64,000 nucleotides of DNA, from positions 310,001 through 374,000 of the forward strand of contig NZ_SSXX01000001.1 in NCBI RefSeq assembly GCF_009469615.1, written 5' to 3'. Positions 8,820 to 17,990 of this stretch are shown here, piece by piece. The stretch's first letter is position 1, and every line of letters starts with the position of its first letter. Made by a program: the position numbers and the translations under genes. This stretch comes from Dechloromonas sp. H13 (lineage in GTDB: Bacteria; Pseudomonadota; Gammaproteobacteria; Burkholderiales; Rhodocyclaceae). The notes under the pieces were generated by a model. The model ran no database searches and was not told the origin of the DNA. It saw only the letters and a program-made list of their open reading frames with translations.

Positions 8820-9023
8820 TCAGGCGCCCTGGATATTGGATGCCTGCTTGCCCTTGGGGCCCTGCACGACATCGAAGGAAACTTTTTGACCTTCCTTCAG
8901 GGTCTTGAAACCACTCATGTTGATGGCGGAGAAGTGTGCGAAAAGATCTTCGCTGCCATCGTCAGGCGTGATGAAGCCAAAACCCTTGGAATCATTGAAC
9001 CACTTGACAGTACCCAGTGCCAT
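8820..9023 (-). CDS. Cold-shock domain protein (CspA family)
   Basis: Single-stranded nucleic-acid-binding protein of 67 residues that acts as an RNA chaperone. RNP1 is KGFGFIT and RNP2 is DLFAHF, both intact, with the usual start [12 protein letters not shown] roughly 260-base gene-free region upstream would provide the long 5' leader characteristic of cold-regulated csp mRNAs. Which Csp paralogue it is cannot be assigned. Confidence 0.95.
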   Translation of the reverse strand: MALGTVKWFNDSKGFGFITPDDGSEDLFAHFSAINMSGFKTLKEGQKVSFDVVQGPKGKQASNIQGA

Positions 9024-9282
9024 GTCTGCTACTTTCTTACAAAAAACTGAAAATTACGGGTCACCCCGACTCCCTGTTTGAGCTCAGTGACCCGGCGCTT
9101 TGGGCAACCTTGATGCCGCGTGAATTCAAACACAAGCGCTTTCTACCTCTGCGTTCGGATTGCGTCAACATTTTTCAATGACGCAGCGCAGCATAAATTA
9201 AGAAAAATACCAGCGCTCGCGCCCGGAAATTTGTCCGCGGCCGGTAGTTGCACATTGGAGCGGACTGTATAGAATCCATCTC
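9024..9282. promoter_or_regulatory. Intergenic region between cold-shock gene and clpS
   Basis: A gene-free stretch of 259 bases with lower GC than its flanks. The left part is the expected csp promoter and long leader. At the right edge, TTGCAC (9248-9253) and TAGAAT (9270-9275) are 16 bases apart, a fair sigma-70 promoter for clpS. The -10 ends 7 bases before the clpS ATG, so the clpS transcript would have little or no leader. Confidence 0.5.
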
Positions 9283-9591
9283 ATGGCTACGAAATCCCAG
9301 GAAGGGAGTCTGCTCGAAGCACAACGTGCCAAGGCGACGCCTCCAAAGATGTACAAGGTGCTGCTGCTGAACGACGATTACACGCCAATGGAATTCGTGA
9401 TCGTCGTGCTCCAGCGTTTTTTTGCCATGGATACTGAACAAGCGACGCGAATCATGCTCAAAGTTCACAACGAAGGCCGCGGTGTGTGCGGGGTTTTCCC
9501 GCGCGACATCGCCGCGACCAAGGTTGAGCAGGTGAGCGCATTTGCCCGCCAACACCAGCATCCACTCGCGTGCGTCATGGAGGAAAATTGA
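9283..9591 (+). CDS. clpS: ATP-dependent Clp protease adaptor ClpS
   Basis: N-end-rule adaptor that delivers substrates to ClpAP. It has 102 residues, with a flexible N-terminus followed by the core block [16 protein letters not shown], the substrate-pocket region, and the [12 protein letters not shown] segment. No ribosome site is visible before ATG 9283 (CCATCTC precedes it), which fits a leaderless transcript. Its stop overlaps the clpA start by one base (TGATG), the usual clpS-clpA operon. Confidence 0.97.
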   Translation: MATKSQEGSLLEAQRAKATPPKMYKVLLLNDDYTPMEFVIVVLQRFFAMDTEQATRIMLKVHNEGRGVCGVFPRDIAATKVEQVSAFARQHQHPLACVMEEN

Positions 9592-11849
9592 TGATTGCCC
9601 AGGAACTCGAAGTCAGCCTGCACATGGCTTTTGTCGAAGCGAGACAGAAGCGCCACGAGTTCATCACCGTGGAGCATCTGCTCCTCGCGCTGATCGACAA
9701 CCCGTCGGCGGCAGAGGCCCTGCGCGCCTGCGGCGGCAAGCCTGATGCACTGCGCAAGGATTTGACGAATTTCATCAACGAGCACACCCCCATCGTTTCC
9801 GGCGAGGATGACATCGACACCCAGCCGACGCTCGGTTTCCAGCGCGTCATCCAGCGCGCCATCCTGCATGTCCAGTCGTCCGGGAAGAAGGAGGTCAATG
9901 GCGCCAACGTGCTGGTCGCCATCTACGGCGAGAAGGACTCGCACGCGGTCTACTTCCTGCAGAAGCAGGGGATCACCCGCCTCGACGTGGTGAATTTCAT
10001 CTCGCACGGCATCAGCAAGGTGCCGCAGCAGAAGACGCCGACCGAGGGCGAAGTCGAAACTGAGGGCGAAAAGGAGCAGGCCGGGCCGCTGGAGCAATAC
10101 ACGATCAACCTCAACGCGCTTGCCCTGCAGGGCAAGATCGACCCGCTGATCGGCCGCGACAAGGAACTCGAGCGCGTCATCCAGACGCTTTGCCGGCGGC
10201 GCAAGAACAACCCACTCTTGGTCGGCGAGGCCGGCGTCGGCAAGACGGCGATCGCCGAAGGACTGGCCCGGCGCGTCGTGGAAGGCGATGTTCCGGACAT
10301 CCTGACCAAGGCGAACGTCTATTCCCTGGACATGGGCGCCCTGCTGGCCGGCACCAAGTACCGCGGCGATTTCGAGCAGCGCCTGAAGGGCGTCATCAAG
10401 CAGTTGGGCGACAATCCCAATGCCATCCTGTTCATCGACGAGATCCACACGCTGATCGGCGCCGGCTCGGCCTCCGGCGGCACGCTGGACGCCTCCAACC
10501 TGCTCAAGCCGGCACTTTCCTCCGGCCAGCTGAAGTGCATCGGCGCCACCACCTACACCGAGTTCCGCGGCATCTTCGAGAAGGACAGCGCGCTGTCCCG
10601 GCGCTTCCAGAAGATCGACGTCAATGAACCCTCGGTCGCCGAAACCGTGGAAATCCTCAAGGGCCTCAAGGCGCGCTTCGAGGCGCACCACGGCATCAAG
10701 TATTCCGGTACGGCCATCTCCTCGGCCGCCGAACTGGCTGCTCGCTACATCACCGACCGCCACCTGCCCGACAAGGCCATCGACGTCATCGACGAAGCCG
10801 GTGCCGCGCAGCGCATCCTGCCCAAGTCGAAGCAGAAGAAGGTGATCGGCAAGACCGACATCGAGGAAATCGTCGCCAAGATCGCGCGCATTCCGTCACA
10901 GCACGTCACCCTCGACGACCGCGGCGCCCTGAAGAACCTCGACCGCGACCTGAAAGCGACCGTTTTCGGTCAGGACAAGGCGATCGACGCGCTGGCCAAG
11001 GCGATCAAGATGGCGCGTTCCGGCCTCGGCAATCCGGGCAAGCCGATCGGTTCCTTCCTGTTCAGCGGTCCGACCGGCGTCGGCAAGACCGAGGTTGCCA
11101 AGCAGTTGGCCTACTGCCTCGGTATCGAGCTGACCCGCTTCGACATGAGCGAGTACATGGAGCGCCATGCGGTTTCCCGCCTGATCGGCGCCCCGCCGGG
11201 CTACGTCGGTTTCGACCAGGGCGGCCTGCTGACCGAGGCGGTGACCAAGAAGCCGTACTGCGTGTTGCTGCTCGACGAAATCGAGAAGGCCCACCCGGAC
11301 ATCTTCAACATCCTGCTACAGGTCATGGACCACGGCACGCTGACCGACAACAACGGGCGCAAGGCCGATTTCCGAAACGTGGTCATCATCATGACCACCA
11401 ACGCCGGCGCCGCCGACCTGCAGAAATCGAGCATGGGCTTCACCAGCAGCAAGCAGACGGGCGACGAGATGGTCGAAATCAAGCGGCTGTTCACGCCGGA
11501 ATTCCGCAACCGGCTGGATGCGACGATCTCCTTCGCGCCGCTCGATCACGAGGTCATCCTGCGCGTGGTCGACAAGTTCCTGATGCAGCTCGAGGAACAG
11601 TTGCACGAGAAGAAGGTGGAGGCGCACTTCACCGAGGCGGTCAAGGAAATGCTCGCCGAGAAGGGTTTCGATCCGCTGATGGGCGCCCGGCCGATGGCAC
11701 GCCTGATTCAGGACGTCATCCGTTCGGCGCTCGCCGACGAACTGCTGTTTGGCCGCCTCGCCAGCGGCGGGCATGTTACGGTCGACCTCGACAAAGAGGG
11801 CAAAATCAAACTCGATTTTTCGGAAGAAAAATCAGAAGCCGTCGTCTAA
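9591..11849 (+). CDS. clpA: ATP-dependent Clp protease ATPase subunit ClpA
   Basis: AAA+ unfoldase that feeds proteins to ClpP. Start ATG 9591 is chosen because it gives the family N-terminus [10 protein letters not shown] and overlaps the clpS stop; an upstream in-frame ATG at 9570 lies inside clpS. Length is 752 residues. N domain about 1-150, first ATPase with Walker A GEAGVGKT near residue 212 and Walker B FIDEIH, second ATPase with Walker A GPTGVGKT near residue 493. Terminated by a hairpin 19 bases downstream. Confidence 0.97.
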   Translation: MIAQELEVSLHMAFVEARQKRHEFITVEHLLLALIDNPSAAEALRACGGKPDALRKDLTNFINEHTPIVSGEDDIDTQPTLGFQRVIQRAILHVQSSGKKEVNGANVLVAIYGEKDSHAVYFLQKQGITRLDVVNFISHGISKVPQQKTPTEGEVETEGEKEQAGPLEQYTINLNALALQGKIDPLIGRDKELERVIQTLCRRRKNNPLLVGEAGVGKTAIAEGLARRVVEGDVPDILTKANVYSLDMGALLAGTKYRGDFEQRLKGVIKQLGDNPNAILFIDEIHTLIGAGSASGGTLDASNLLKPALSSGQLKCIGATTYTEFRGIFEKDSALSRRFQKIDVNEPSVAETVEILKGLKARFEAHHGIKYSGTAISSAAELAARYITDRHLPDKAIDVIDEAGAAQRILPKSKQKKVIGKTDIEEIVAKIARIPSQHVTLDDRGALKNLDRDLKATVFGQDKAIDALAKAIKMARSGLGNPGKPIGSFLFSGPTGVGKTEVAKQLAYCLGIELTRFDMSEYMERHAVSRLIGAPPGYVGFDQGGLLTEAVTKKPYCVLLLDEIEKAHPDIFNILLQVMDHGTLTDNNGRKADFRNVVIIMTTNAGAADLQKSSMGFTSSKQTGDEMVEIKRLFTPEFRNRLDATISFAPLDHEVILRVVDKFLMQLEEQLHEKKVEAHFTEAVKEMLAEKGFDPLMGARPMARLIQDVIRSALADELLFGRLASGGHVTVDLDKEGKIKLDFSEEKSEAVV

Positions 11850-11868
11850 ATTCCATCCACATTCCAAC

Positions 11869-11894
11869 AAGCCATGCGATGCATGGCTTTTTTT
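11869..11894 (+). terminator. Intrinsic terminator after clpA
   Basis: AAGCCATGC / GCATGGCTT stem (9 bp) with loop GAT, followed by a T run at 11888-11894. It lies between the clpA stop and rraA. Confidence 0.85.
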
Positions 11895-11911
11895 CTGCCA
11901 GGGAGACCCCA

Positions 11912-12403
11912 ATGACCTTCAAGACCCCCGACCTCTGCGATGAATTCGAAACCGAACTGGGCAAGACCGTGCGCGTCGTCGCCCCCATGTTCCAGCGTTA
12001 CGGCGGCCGCACCAGCTTTTCGGGCCGGATCGTCACGCTGAAGCTGTTCGAGGACAATTCGCTGGTCCGCACGGCCTTCGGCGAGGACGGCACGGGCAAG
12101 GTCCTGGTCATCGACGGCGGCGGCTCGCTGCGCTGCGCCCTGGTCGGCGACCAGCTCGCCATCCTGGCGCACAAGAACGGCTGGGCAGGCGTCGTCGTCT
12201 ATGGCTGCATCCGCGATTCGGGCGACATCAACGACATCGACATCGGCGTTCGCGCCCTCGATACCCATCCGCAGAAGAGCATCAAGAAAGGGGTGGGCGA
12301 CCGCGACATCGCCGTCACTTTCGGCGGCGTCACGTTCAACCCGGGTGAATATCTCTATGCCGACGAGGACGGTGTACTGGTCAGCAGCAAGCCCTTGTGC
12401 TGA
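11912..12403 (+). CDS. rraA: RraA family protein (RNase E regulator / HMG aldolase-like)
   Basis: RraA-fold protein of 163 residues. In E. coli RraA inhibits RNase E; many close relatives are 4-hydroxy-4-methyl-2-oxoglutarate/oxaloacetate aldolases, with which it shares G-x-x-D/R-x-x-G-type site residues (here [12 protein letters not shown]). ATG 11912 has GGGAGA upstream; the longer frame from 11879 would run through the clpA terminator. Blocks [29 protein letters not shown] and [12 protein letters not shown] are conserved. Sequence alone does not decide between RNase regulator and aldolase. Confidence 0.93.
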   Translation: MTFKTPDLCDEFETELGKTVRVVAPMFQRYGGRTSFSGRIVTLKLFEDNSLVRTAFGEDGTGKVLVIDGGGSLRCALVGDQLAILAHKNGWAGVVVYGCIRDSGDINDIDIGVRALDTHPQKSIKKGVGDRDIAVTFGGVTFNPGEYLYADEDGVLVSSKPLC

Positions 12404-12617
12404 CGCAATGCGGTTTCATTTCACGAACGCAAACAACGTTTCATATCGTGAAAATACACATGCAATACATTGTTTTATTTAAATAAAATTTTGTCTTATG
12501 TCTTATATAAGACTCTTGCTGCTGCGCAAAAATATCTCTATACTTTTTCCATCGCTCAGGCAAAATAGTCTAGGCATAAAGTAGTAACTCCCAACCCTAC
12601 CTTTTGAGGAATTCACA
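12404..12617 (+). promoter_or_regulatory. AT-rich control region upstream of aceA
   Basis: A 214-base gap that is strikingly AT-rich. It contains an inverted pair TTTCACGA (12419-12426) / TCGTGAAA (12446-12453), a perfect palindrome TTTTATTTAAATAAAA (12473-12488), and GTCTTATATAAGAC (12500-12513), preceded by another GTCTTAT at 12493. AGGA before the aceA ATG is the ribosome site. These palindromes are candidate operators for control of the glyoxylate shunt; the binding protein is unknown. Confidence 0.55.
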
Positions 12618-13916
12618 ATGAGCACTCGCGAACAGCAAATCGCCGAACTGGAAAAAGACTGGGCCACCAACCCCCGCTGGAAAGGCATCAAGCGCGGCTA
12701 CTCCGCCGCTGACATCGTCCGCCTGCGCGGCTCCTTCCAGGTCGAGCACACCCTCGCCCGTCGCGGTGCCGAAAAGCTGTGGAACCTCGTCAACAACGAG
12801 CCGTACGTCAACTGTCTGGGCGCCCTGACCGGCGGCCAGGCCGTCCAGCAGGCCAAAGCCGGCATCAAGGCGATCTACCTGTCCGGCTGGCAAGTCGCTG
12901 CCGACAACAACGAGTATGCCGCCATGTACCCGGACCAGTCGCTGTATCCGGTGGATTCCGTGCCCAAGGTCGTCGAGCGCATCAACAACGCCTTCAACCG
13001 TGCCGATGAAATCCAGTGGTCCAAGGGCGGCAACCCGGGCGATGCCGGCTACATCGACTACCACCTGCCGATCGTCGCCGACGCCGAAGCCGGTTTCGGT
13101 GGCGTGCTGAACGCCTACGAACTGATGAAGGCCATGATCCGCTCCGGCGCCGCCGGCGTGCACTGGGAAGACCAGCTGGCCTCCGTCAAGAAGTGCGGCC
13201 ACATGGGCGGCAAGGTTCTCGTGCCGACCACCGAAGCTGTCCAGAAGCTGATCGCTGCCCGCATGGCGGCTGACGTCTATGGCGTCCCGACCCTGGTCAT
13301 CGCCCGTACCGATGCCGAAGCGGCCGACCTGCTGACTTCCGACTACGATCCGAACGACAAGCCGTTCCTGACCGGCGAGCGCACCCCGGAAGGCTTCTAC
13401 AAGACCAAGAAGGGTCTGGACCAGGCCATCTCCCGCGCCATCGCCTACGCCGACTACGCCGACCTGGTGTGGTGCGAAACCGGCACGCCGGATCTGGAAT
13501 TCGCCCGCAAGTTCGCCGAAGCCGTGCATAAGGTTCACCCGGGCAAGATGCTGGCCTACAACTGCTCGCCGTCCTTCAACTGGAAGAAGAACCTCGACGA
13601 CGCCACCATCGCCAAATTCCAGCGCGAACTGGGCGCCATGGGCTACAAGTACCAGTTCATCACCCTGGCCGGCATCCACTCCATGTGGTACAACATGTTC
13701 GATCTGGCCCAGGACTACGCCAAGCGCGGCATGTCGGCCTACGTCGAGAAGGTCCAGGAGCCGGAATTCGCTGCCCGCGACCGTGGCTACACCTTCGTCT
13801 CGCACCAGCAGGAAGTGGGCACCGGCTACTTCGACGAAGTCACCACCGTCATCCAGGGCGGCAAGTCCAGCGTCACCGCGCTGACCGGCTCGACTGAAGA
13901 AGAGCAGTTCCACTAA
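12618..13916 (+). CDS. aceA: Isocitrate lyase
   Basis: Splits isocitrate to glyoxylate and succinate, the first step of the glyoxylate bypass. The protein has 432 residues, the length of the short proteobacterial form. The catalytic signature [10 protein letters not shown] is present, as are the Mg-binding DAEAGFGG segment and the [12 protein letters not shown] block. A good ribosome site (GAGGAAT) precedes ATG 12618. Codon choice is strongly biased to C-ending codons, suggesting high expression. It ends with a GC-rich hairpin. Confidence 0.98.
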   Translation: MSTREQQIAELEKDWATNPRWKGIKRGYSAADIVRLRGSFQVEHTLARRGAEKLWNLVNNEPYVNCLGALTGGQAVQQAKAGIKAIYLSGWQVAADNNEYAAMYPDQSLYPVDSVPKVVERINNAFNRADEIQWSKGGNPGDAGYIDYHLPIVADAEAGFGGVLNAYELMKAMIRSGAAGVHWEDQLASVKKCGHMGGKVLVPTTEAVQKLIAARMAADVYGVPTLVIARTDAEAADLLTSDYDPNDKPFLTGERTPEGFYKTKKGLDQAISRAIAYADYADLVWCETGTPDLEFARKFAEAVHKVHPGKMLAYNCSPSFNWKKNLDDATIAKFQRELGAMGYKYQFITLAGIHSMWYNMFDLAQDYAKRGMSAYVEKVQEPEFAARDRGYTFVSHQQEVGTGYFDEVTTVIQGGKSSVTALTGSTEEEQFH

Positions 13917-13956
13917 GCTTACCGCTTTGACTTGCCGCCTCACCGGGCGGCATCGG

Positions 13957-13985
13957 GGCCGGCGCTCACAAGGCGCCGGCCTTAT
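13957..13985 (+). terminator. Intrinsic terminator after aceA
   Basis: GGCCGGCGC / GCGCCGGCC, 9-bp stem with a 7-base loop, followed by TTATTGTTT. It sits just before the next start codon. Confidence 0.75.
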
Positions 13986-14001
13986 TGTTTGCAGCCGCGA
14001 C

Positions 14002-14523
14002 ATGCCCGAACACCACGCCCGCAGTTTCCCCCCGCTTGCGGCCCCCGACGCCCGCGTCCTGATCCTCGGCAGCATGCCCGGGCTGGCGTCGCTCGCCGCC
14101 GGGCAATACTACGCTCACCCACGCAACGCCTTCTGGCCGCTGATGGGCGAACTGTTGAGCATCCCGCCGGGGCGCGACTATCCTGCGCGCGTCGCCGCCC
14201 TGTGCCACGCCGGCATCGCGCTGTGGGACGTGCTGTACTCCTGCCGGCGCCAGGGTAGCCTCGACACCGCCATCGAGGACGACTCGCTGGTGCCCAACGA
14301 CCTTGCCGGATTCATCGCCGCCCATCCGGCGGTCCGCCACATTTTCTTCAACGGTGCCAAGGCGGAAAGCTGCTTTCGCCGCCATATCAGGCTACCCGAT
14401 GCGGAGCGGCAGATTGCGTTCACCCGCCTGCCATCGACCAGCCCTGCCCATGCCGGCCGCTCGTTCGCCGAAAAACTGGCCGCGTGGCAGGCCGTGCGCG
14501 CCGCCCTAGACGCTCGGCCGTGA
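14002..14523 (+). CDS. Hypoxanthine-DNA (deoxyinosine) glycosylase, UDG superfamily
   Basis: Base-excision repair enzyme of the uracil-DNA glycosylase superfamily, probably the family that removes hypoxanthine. It has 173 residues from ATG 14002; the frame is open further upstream but that part overlaps the aceA terminator. Motif GSMPG near residue 23 and YYAHPRNAFW are the active-site blocks, and TRLPSTSPAHA is the late motif. The GSMPG form, rather than the Mug or Ung forms, points to the HDG group. Its last 18 bases overlap the convergent DUF454 gene. Confidence 0.85.
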   Translation: MPEHHARSFPPLAAPDARVLILGSMPGLASLAAGQYYAHPRNAFWPLMGELLSIPPGRDYPARVAALCHAGIALWDVLYSCRRQGSLDTAIEDDSLVPNDLAGFIAAHPAVRHIFFNGAKAESCFRRHIRLPDAERQIAFTRLPSTSPAHAGRSFAEKLAAWQAVRAALDARP

Positions 14524-14859
14524 CCACATCCAGGCCAGCACCAGCACGCCGACCGCCGCCGGCACATAGCGCCAGGGCTCGGGCAGCGTCAGCCAGCCGC
14601 CGACGGCGCTGATCGCCAGCAACAGCGTCGCCAGCCGTTTGGCGACTCGCGGAATGGCACCGTGGTCGCGCCAGGCGCGAATCGCCGGGCCGACCTCGGG
14701 ATGCGCCAGCAGGCGCGCTTCCCACTCCGGGTGCGAGCGGGCGAAAAAGTAGGCAGCGAGAATCAGGAATGGCGTCGTCGGCAGCAACGGCAAAAAGGCG
14801 CCGACGACACCAAGGCCGACAGAGCACAGCCCGAGGATGCGGTAGACCGGTTTTTTCAT
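14506..14859 (-). CDS. DUF454 (YbaN-like) inner-membrane protein
   Basis: Membrane protein of 117 residues with three likely helices. The DUF454 signature is GLGVVGAFLPLLPTTPFLILAAYFFARS near the N-terminus. The family function is unknown; homologues such as E. coli YbaN lie near priC or redox genes. The start is 8 bases after the stop of the upstream LysR gene, so the two may be cotranscribed. Confidence 0.9.
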   Translation of the reverse strand: MKKPVYRILGLCSVGLGVVGAFLPLLPTTPFLILAAYFFARSHPEWEARLLAHPEVGPAIRAWRDHGAIPRVAKRLATLLLAISAVGGWLTLPEPWRYVPAAVGVLVLAWMWSRPSV

Positions 14860-14866
14860 GCCGTTT

Positions 14867-15769
14867 TCAGCGCAACTCCCAGTAACTCGGCCGCCCGTAG
14901 GTTTCCTTGAGCAGATCGATGAACAGCCGGACGCGCAGCGGCAAATGGCGGCGCTGCGGAAACACCGCGTAGATGCCCATCGGCGGCGCCTGCCAGGCGT
15001 CGAGCACCGAGGTCAGCGTGCCCTCCTTCAGGTCCTGGCCGACTTCCCACAGCGAGCGCCAGGCCAGCCCGCGCCCGGCCAGCGCCCATTCGTGCAGCAC
15101 GGCACCGTCGTTGCATTCGAAGCTACCGCTGACCTTGATGGTATCGACCGTGCCGGCAGCCGGATCGCGGAACACCCAGCCGCGCTGCTGGCCGAGCGAC
15201 AGGCAGTTGTGCGCCGCCAGATCGCCGGGTTCGCGCGGCACACCGTGCGCCACCAGGTAGGCGGGGCTGGCCACCACCATGCGGCGCATCTCGCCGAGCC
15301 TCACACTGACGAGGCTGGAATCGGTGAGTTCGCCGATGCGGATGGCACAGTCGATGTTCTCGTTGAGCAGATCGACCAGGCGGTCGCTGAGATCGAGATT
15401 GACCGTCACCTCCGGGTTGGCCAGCATGAACTCGCCGACCAGCGGCGCCACGTGCCGGCGCCCGAAGCCGGAGGGCGCCGACACCCGCAGCTGGCCGCTG
15501 GCCCGGACGCCTCCCAGCGACACCGCCGCCTCGGCATTGGCCATGTCGTTGAGCAGCTTCTGGCAGTCCTCGAGAAAGGCCTGGCCTTCAAAGGTGATCG
15601 TCAGCTTGCGCGTCGTCCGCAGCAGCAGCTTGACCCCGAGGCGTGCCTCCAGCGCATCCAGGCGCCGCCCGATGATCGCCGGGGTCACGCCTTCGGCGCG
15701 GGCAGCAGCGGAAAGGCTACCGCGGCCCGCAGTCGAGACGAAGGCCTCGATCTGTTTCAGCCTGTCCAT
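14867..15769 (-). CDS. LysR-type transcriptional regulator
   Basis: LTTR of 300 residues: winged helix-turn-helix at about 1-60 (SLSAAARAEGVTPAIIGRRLDALEARLG) and a periplasmic-binding-like effector domain from about residue 90. It is divergent from aceB, the classical arrangement for a regulator of its neighbour. A T-N11-A dyad (TTAC-N5-GTAA) lies 4-16 bases upstream of its own ATG and the same sequence recurs before cidA, so aceB, itself and cidAB are candidate targets. The effector is unknown. Confidence 0.93.
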   Translation of the reverse strand: MDRLKQIEAFVSTAGRGSLSAAARAEGVTPAIIGRRLDALEARLGVKLLLRTTRKLTITFEGQAFLEDCQKLLNDMANAEAAVSLGGVRASGQLRVSAPSGFGRRHVAPLVGEFMLANPEVTVNLDLSDRLVDLLNENIDCAIRIGELTDSSLVSVRLGEMRRMVVASPAYLVAHGVPREPGDLAAHNCLSLGQQRGWVFRDPAAGTVDTIKVSGSFECNDGAVLHEWALAGRGLAWRSLWEVGQDLKEGTLTSVLDAWQAPPMGIYAVFPQRRHLPLRVRLFIDLLKETYGRPSYWELR

Positions 15770-15772
15770 TAT

Positions 15773-15785
15773 TTACCTGATGTAA
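15773..15785. promoter_or_regulatory. Candidate LysR operator (T-N11-A) between lysR gene and aceB
   Basis: TTACCTGATGTAA, a TTAC/GTAA dyad that satisfies the LTTR T-N11-A rule. It lies 4 bases upstream of the LysR start codon, so binding would also block the regulator's own gene. A near-identical 13-mer (12 of 13) lies at 17926-17938. Confidence 0.5.
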
Positions 15786-15878
15786 AAGATGAAATGATTT
15801 TATCCCGGTTTTTATCGACACTGAATAGCAATAGAATTCGCAACGTCACTTCAATTTACCATCCCTTCAGGAGCTGCC

Positions 15879-17477
15879 ATGAGCCTCAACCTTCCGCAAG
15901 GCGTGCAAGTCACCGGCCCGATCAAGCCGGGTTACGAATCCATTCTCACCCACGACGCGCTGACCCTGGTCGCCAAGCTGCACCGTGCCTTCGAAGGCCG
16001 CCGCCAGGAACTGCTCAAGGCCCGCGTCGCCCGCCAGGCCCGCATCGATGCTGGCGAAATGCCCGATTTCCTGCCCGAGACCAAGGCCATCCGCGAAGGC
16101 GACTGGAAGATCGCGCCGCTGCCCAAGGCCCTGGAATGCCGTCGCGTCGAGATCACCGGCCCGGTCGAGGCCAAGATGATCATCAACGCCTTCAACTCCG
16201 GCGCCGACTCCTACATGACCGACTTCGAGGATTCCAATTCCCCGAACTGGGACAACCAGATCCAGGGTCAGGTCAACCTCTACAAGGCGATCCGCCGCGA
16301 GCTGTCGTTCAAGAACGAAGCCGGCAAGGAATACAAGCTCAACGACAAGATCGCCACCCTGCAGATCCGTCCGCGCGGCTGGCATCTCGACGAGAAGCAC
16401 GTCCTCGTTGACGGCCAGCGCGTCTCCGGCGGCCTGTTCGACTTCGGCCTGGTCTTCTTCCACAACGCCAAGGAGCAGATCGCCCGCGGCGCCGGCCCCT
16501 TCTACTATCTGCCGAAGATGGAATCCCATCTCGAAGCCCGCCTGTGGAACGACGCCTTCGTGATGGCCCAGGACCACTGCGGCATCCCGCAGGGCACGAT
16601 CAAGGCCACGGTGCTGGTCGAAACCATCCTCGCCACCTTCGAGATGGAAGAAATCCTCTACGAACTGCGCAACCACTCCGCCGGCCTCAACGCCGGGCGT
16701 TGGGACTACATCTTCTCCTGCATCAAGAAGTTCAAGAAGAACAAGGACTTCTGCCTGGCCCAGCGCGGCGCCATCACCATGGAAGTGCCTTTCATGCGCT
16801 CCTACGCGCTGGCGCTGGTGCAGGCCTGCCACAAGCGCGGCGCCCCGGCGATGGGCGGCATGTCGGCGCTGATCCCGATCAAGAACGATCCGGTCGCCAA
16901 CGAAAAGGCGCTCGCCGGCATCCGCCACGACAAGACCCGCGACGCCAACGACGGCTTCGACGGCGGCTGGGTGGCCCACCCGGGTCTGGTGCCCATCGCC
17001 ATGGAAGAATTCGTCAAGGTGCTGGGCGACAAGCCGAACCAGTGGGAAAAGCAGGTTTCCGGCAGCTTCGGCCCGGCCCAGTGGCTCGACTTCCAGCCGA
17101 CCACGCCGATCACCGAAGCCGGCCTGCGCAACAACATCAACGTCGGTATTCACTACCTCGGTTCCTGGCTGGCCGGCAACGGCTGCGTGCCCATCCACAA
17201 CCTGATGGAAGACGCCGCCACCGCCGAAATCTCCCGCTCGCAAGTCTGGCAGTGGGTGGTTTCGCCGAAGGGCATCCTCGACGACGGCCGCAAGGTCACC
17301 GAAGAGATGGTCCGCCCGATGATCGCCGAGGAACTGGCCAAGGTGAAGGCCACCGTCACCGCCCAGGGCGAGGACACCGCCAGCTACGACCAGGCTGCCG
17401 TCATCTTCGACAAAATGTCGCTGACCCCGGACTACCCGGAGTTCCTGACCCTGCCGCTGTACGAAGCGATGGAATAA
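15879..17477 (+). CDS. aceB: Malate synthase A
   Basis: Condenses glyoxylate with acetyl-CoA to malate, the second glyoxylate-bypass step. It has 532 residues, the isoform A length. Family blocks include SYMTDFEDSNSPNW, the signature LQIRPRGWHLDEKH, and late GCVPIHNLMEDAATAEISR carrying the catalytic Asp. CAGGAG precedes ATG 15879. aceA is 2 kb upstream in the same direction, separated by a glycosylase, the DUF454 gene and the LysR gene. Confidence 0.98.
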   Translation: MSLNLPQGVQVTGPIKPGYESILTHDALTLVAKLHRAFEGRRQELLKARVARQARIDAGEMPDFLPETKAIREGDWKIAPLPKALECRRVEITGPVEAKMIINAFNSGADSYMTDFEDSNSPNWDNQIQGQVNLYKAIRRELSFKNEAGKEYKLNDKIATLQIRPRGWHLDEKHVLVDGQRVSGGLFDFGLVFFHNAKEQIARGAGPFYYLPKMESHLEARLWNDAFVMAQDHCGIPQGTIKATVLVETILATFEMEEILYELRNHSAGLNAGRWDYIFSCIKKFKKNKDFCLAQRGAITMEVPFMRSYALALVQACHKRGAPAMGGMSALIPIKNDPVANEKALAGIRHDKTRDANDGFDGGWVAHPGLVPIAMEEFVKVLGDKPNQWEKQVSGSFGPAQWLDFQPTTPITEAGLRNNINVGIHYLGSWLAGNGCVPIHNLMEDAATAEISRSQVWQWVVSPKGILDDGRKVTEEMVRPMIAEELAKVKATVTAQGEDTASYDQAAVIFDKMSLTPDYPEFLTLPLYEAME

Positions 17478-17508
17478 GCAGCACCCGAAAAAAGTGGAGA
17501 GAGACCGA

Positions 17509-17536
17509 AGCGCCGGGGCAACCCGGCGCTTTTTTG
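17509..17536 (+). terminator. Intrinsic terminator after aceB
   Basis: AGCGCCGGG / CCCGGCGCT, 9-bp stem with loop GCAA and a T run of six. This is a textbook rho-independent terminator. Confidence 0.92.
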
Positions 17537-17550
17537 TCGACTGCCGCCCG

Positions 17551-17585
17551 GCTGCGGTCGACGCCCGAAAACGGGCAAAAACCGG
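17551..17585 (+). repeat. USS-like bipartite repeat, copy R4
   Basis: Core TGCGGTCGAC at 17553-17562 preceded by GGC, then GCCCGAAAACGGGC and AAAAACCGG. Both AT tracts are present one helical turn apart. GCCCG/CGGGC can pair. It is intergenic, between the aceB terminator and the next small gene. Confidence 0.8.
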
Positions 17586-17677
17586 AACCGGCGTTCCCGG
17601 TCTGCCAATGTCGGCACGATTTGTGCACCGCACAAATCGCAACTGCCCGAATGTTGGATACACGACAGGAGAACAGC

Positions 17678-17878
17678 ATGGATATCTGGACCAAACTCAC
17701 GGAATTCCTCGCCTGCGGCTTGTTCGTATTGCCGGCGATGCTTGGCTTCGGCCTCGACAGCTTCGAGGTTTTCGCCGTCACCCTCGGGCTGATGCAGATC
17801 CTGCTGATCGGCGTCACGGTCGGCGCCCCGACGGTAATGCCAACGCACCACGACGATGCCGGGAAGCACCGACATTGA
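17678..17878 (+). CDS. 66-residue small membrane protein
   Basis: ATG 17678 follows CAGGAGAAC, a good ribosome site. The product has two hydrophobic helices (about residues 11-28 and 31-50, separated by GLDSFE) and a His-rich tail (PTHHDDAGKHRH). I do not recognise the family. It lies alone between aceB and cidA in the same direction; the His-rich end could bind metal, which is a guess. Being short and high in GC it could be missed by gene callers, but the ribosome site, hydrophobic profile and stop support it. Confidence 0.6.
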   Translation: MDIWTKLTEFLACGLFVLPAMLGFGLDSFEVFAVTLGLMQILLIGVTVGAPTVMPTHHDDAGKHRH

Positions 17879-17925
17879 GCATGGCGCGGGAGGCAACGCC
17901 GCAGCGTGGCACCGCGAATGGGTAA

Positions 17926-17938
17926 TTACCTGAAGTAA
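17926..17938. promoter_or_regulatory. Second candidate LysR operator, upstream of cidA
   Basis: TTACCTGAAGTAA at 82 bases before cidA, differing at one base from the site at the LysR/aceB boundary. It satisfies T-N11-A. In Staphylococcus the cid operon is controlled by a LysR protein (CidR), so a link is plausible. Confidence 0.45.
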
Positions 17939-17941
17939 CGG

Positions 17942-17990
17942 ATCAATGGACATTTTTTGGTCTATTGATGACGTGCAATAAGCAATAGAC
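17942..17990. promoter_or_regulatory. Three copies of an ATCAATRGAC-like motif before cidA
   Basis: ATCAATGGAC at 17942-17951, its inverted near-copy GTCTATTGAT at 17960-17969 and AGCAATAGAC at 17981-17990. Spacing is regular (18-21 bases). It could be an operator cluster or a leader hairpin for cidA. A further GCAGGC/GCCTGC inverted pair (17992-18016) encloses the ribosome-site region of cidA. Confidence 0.4.
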
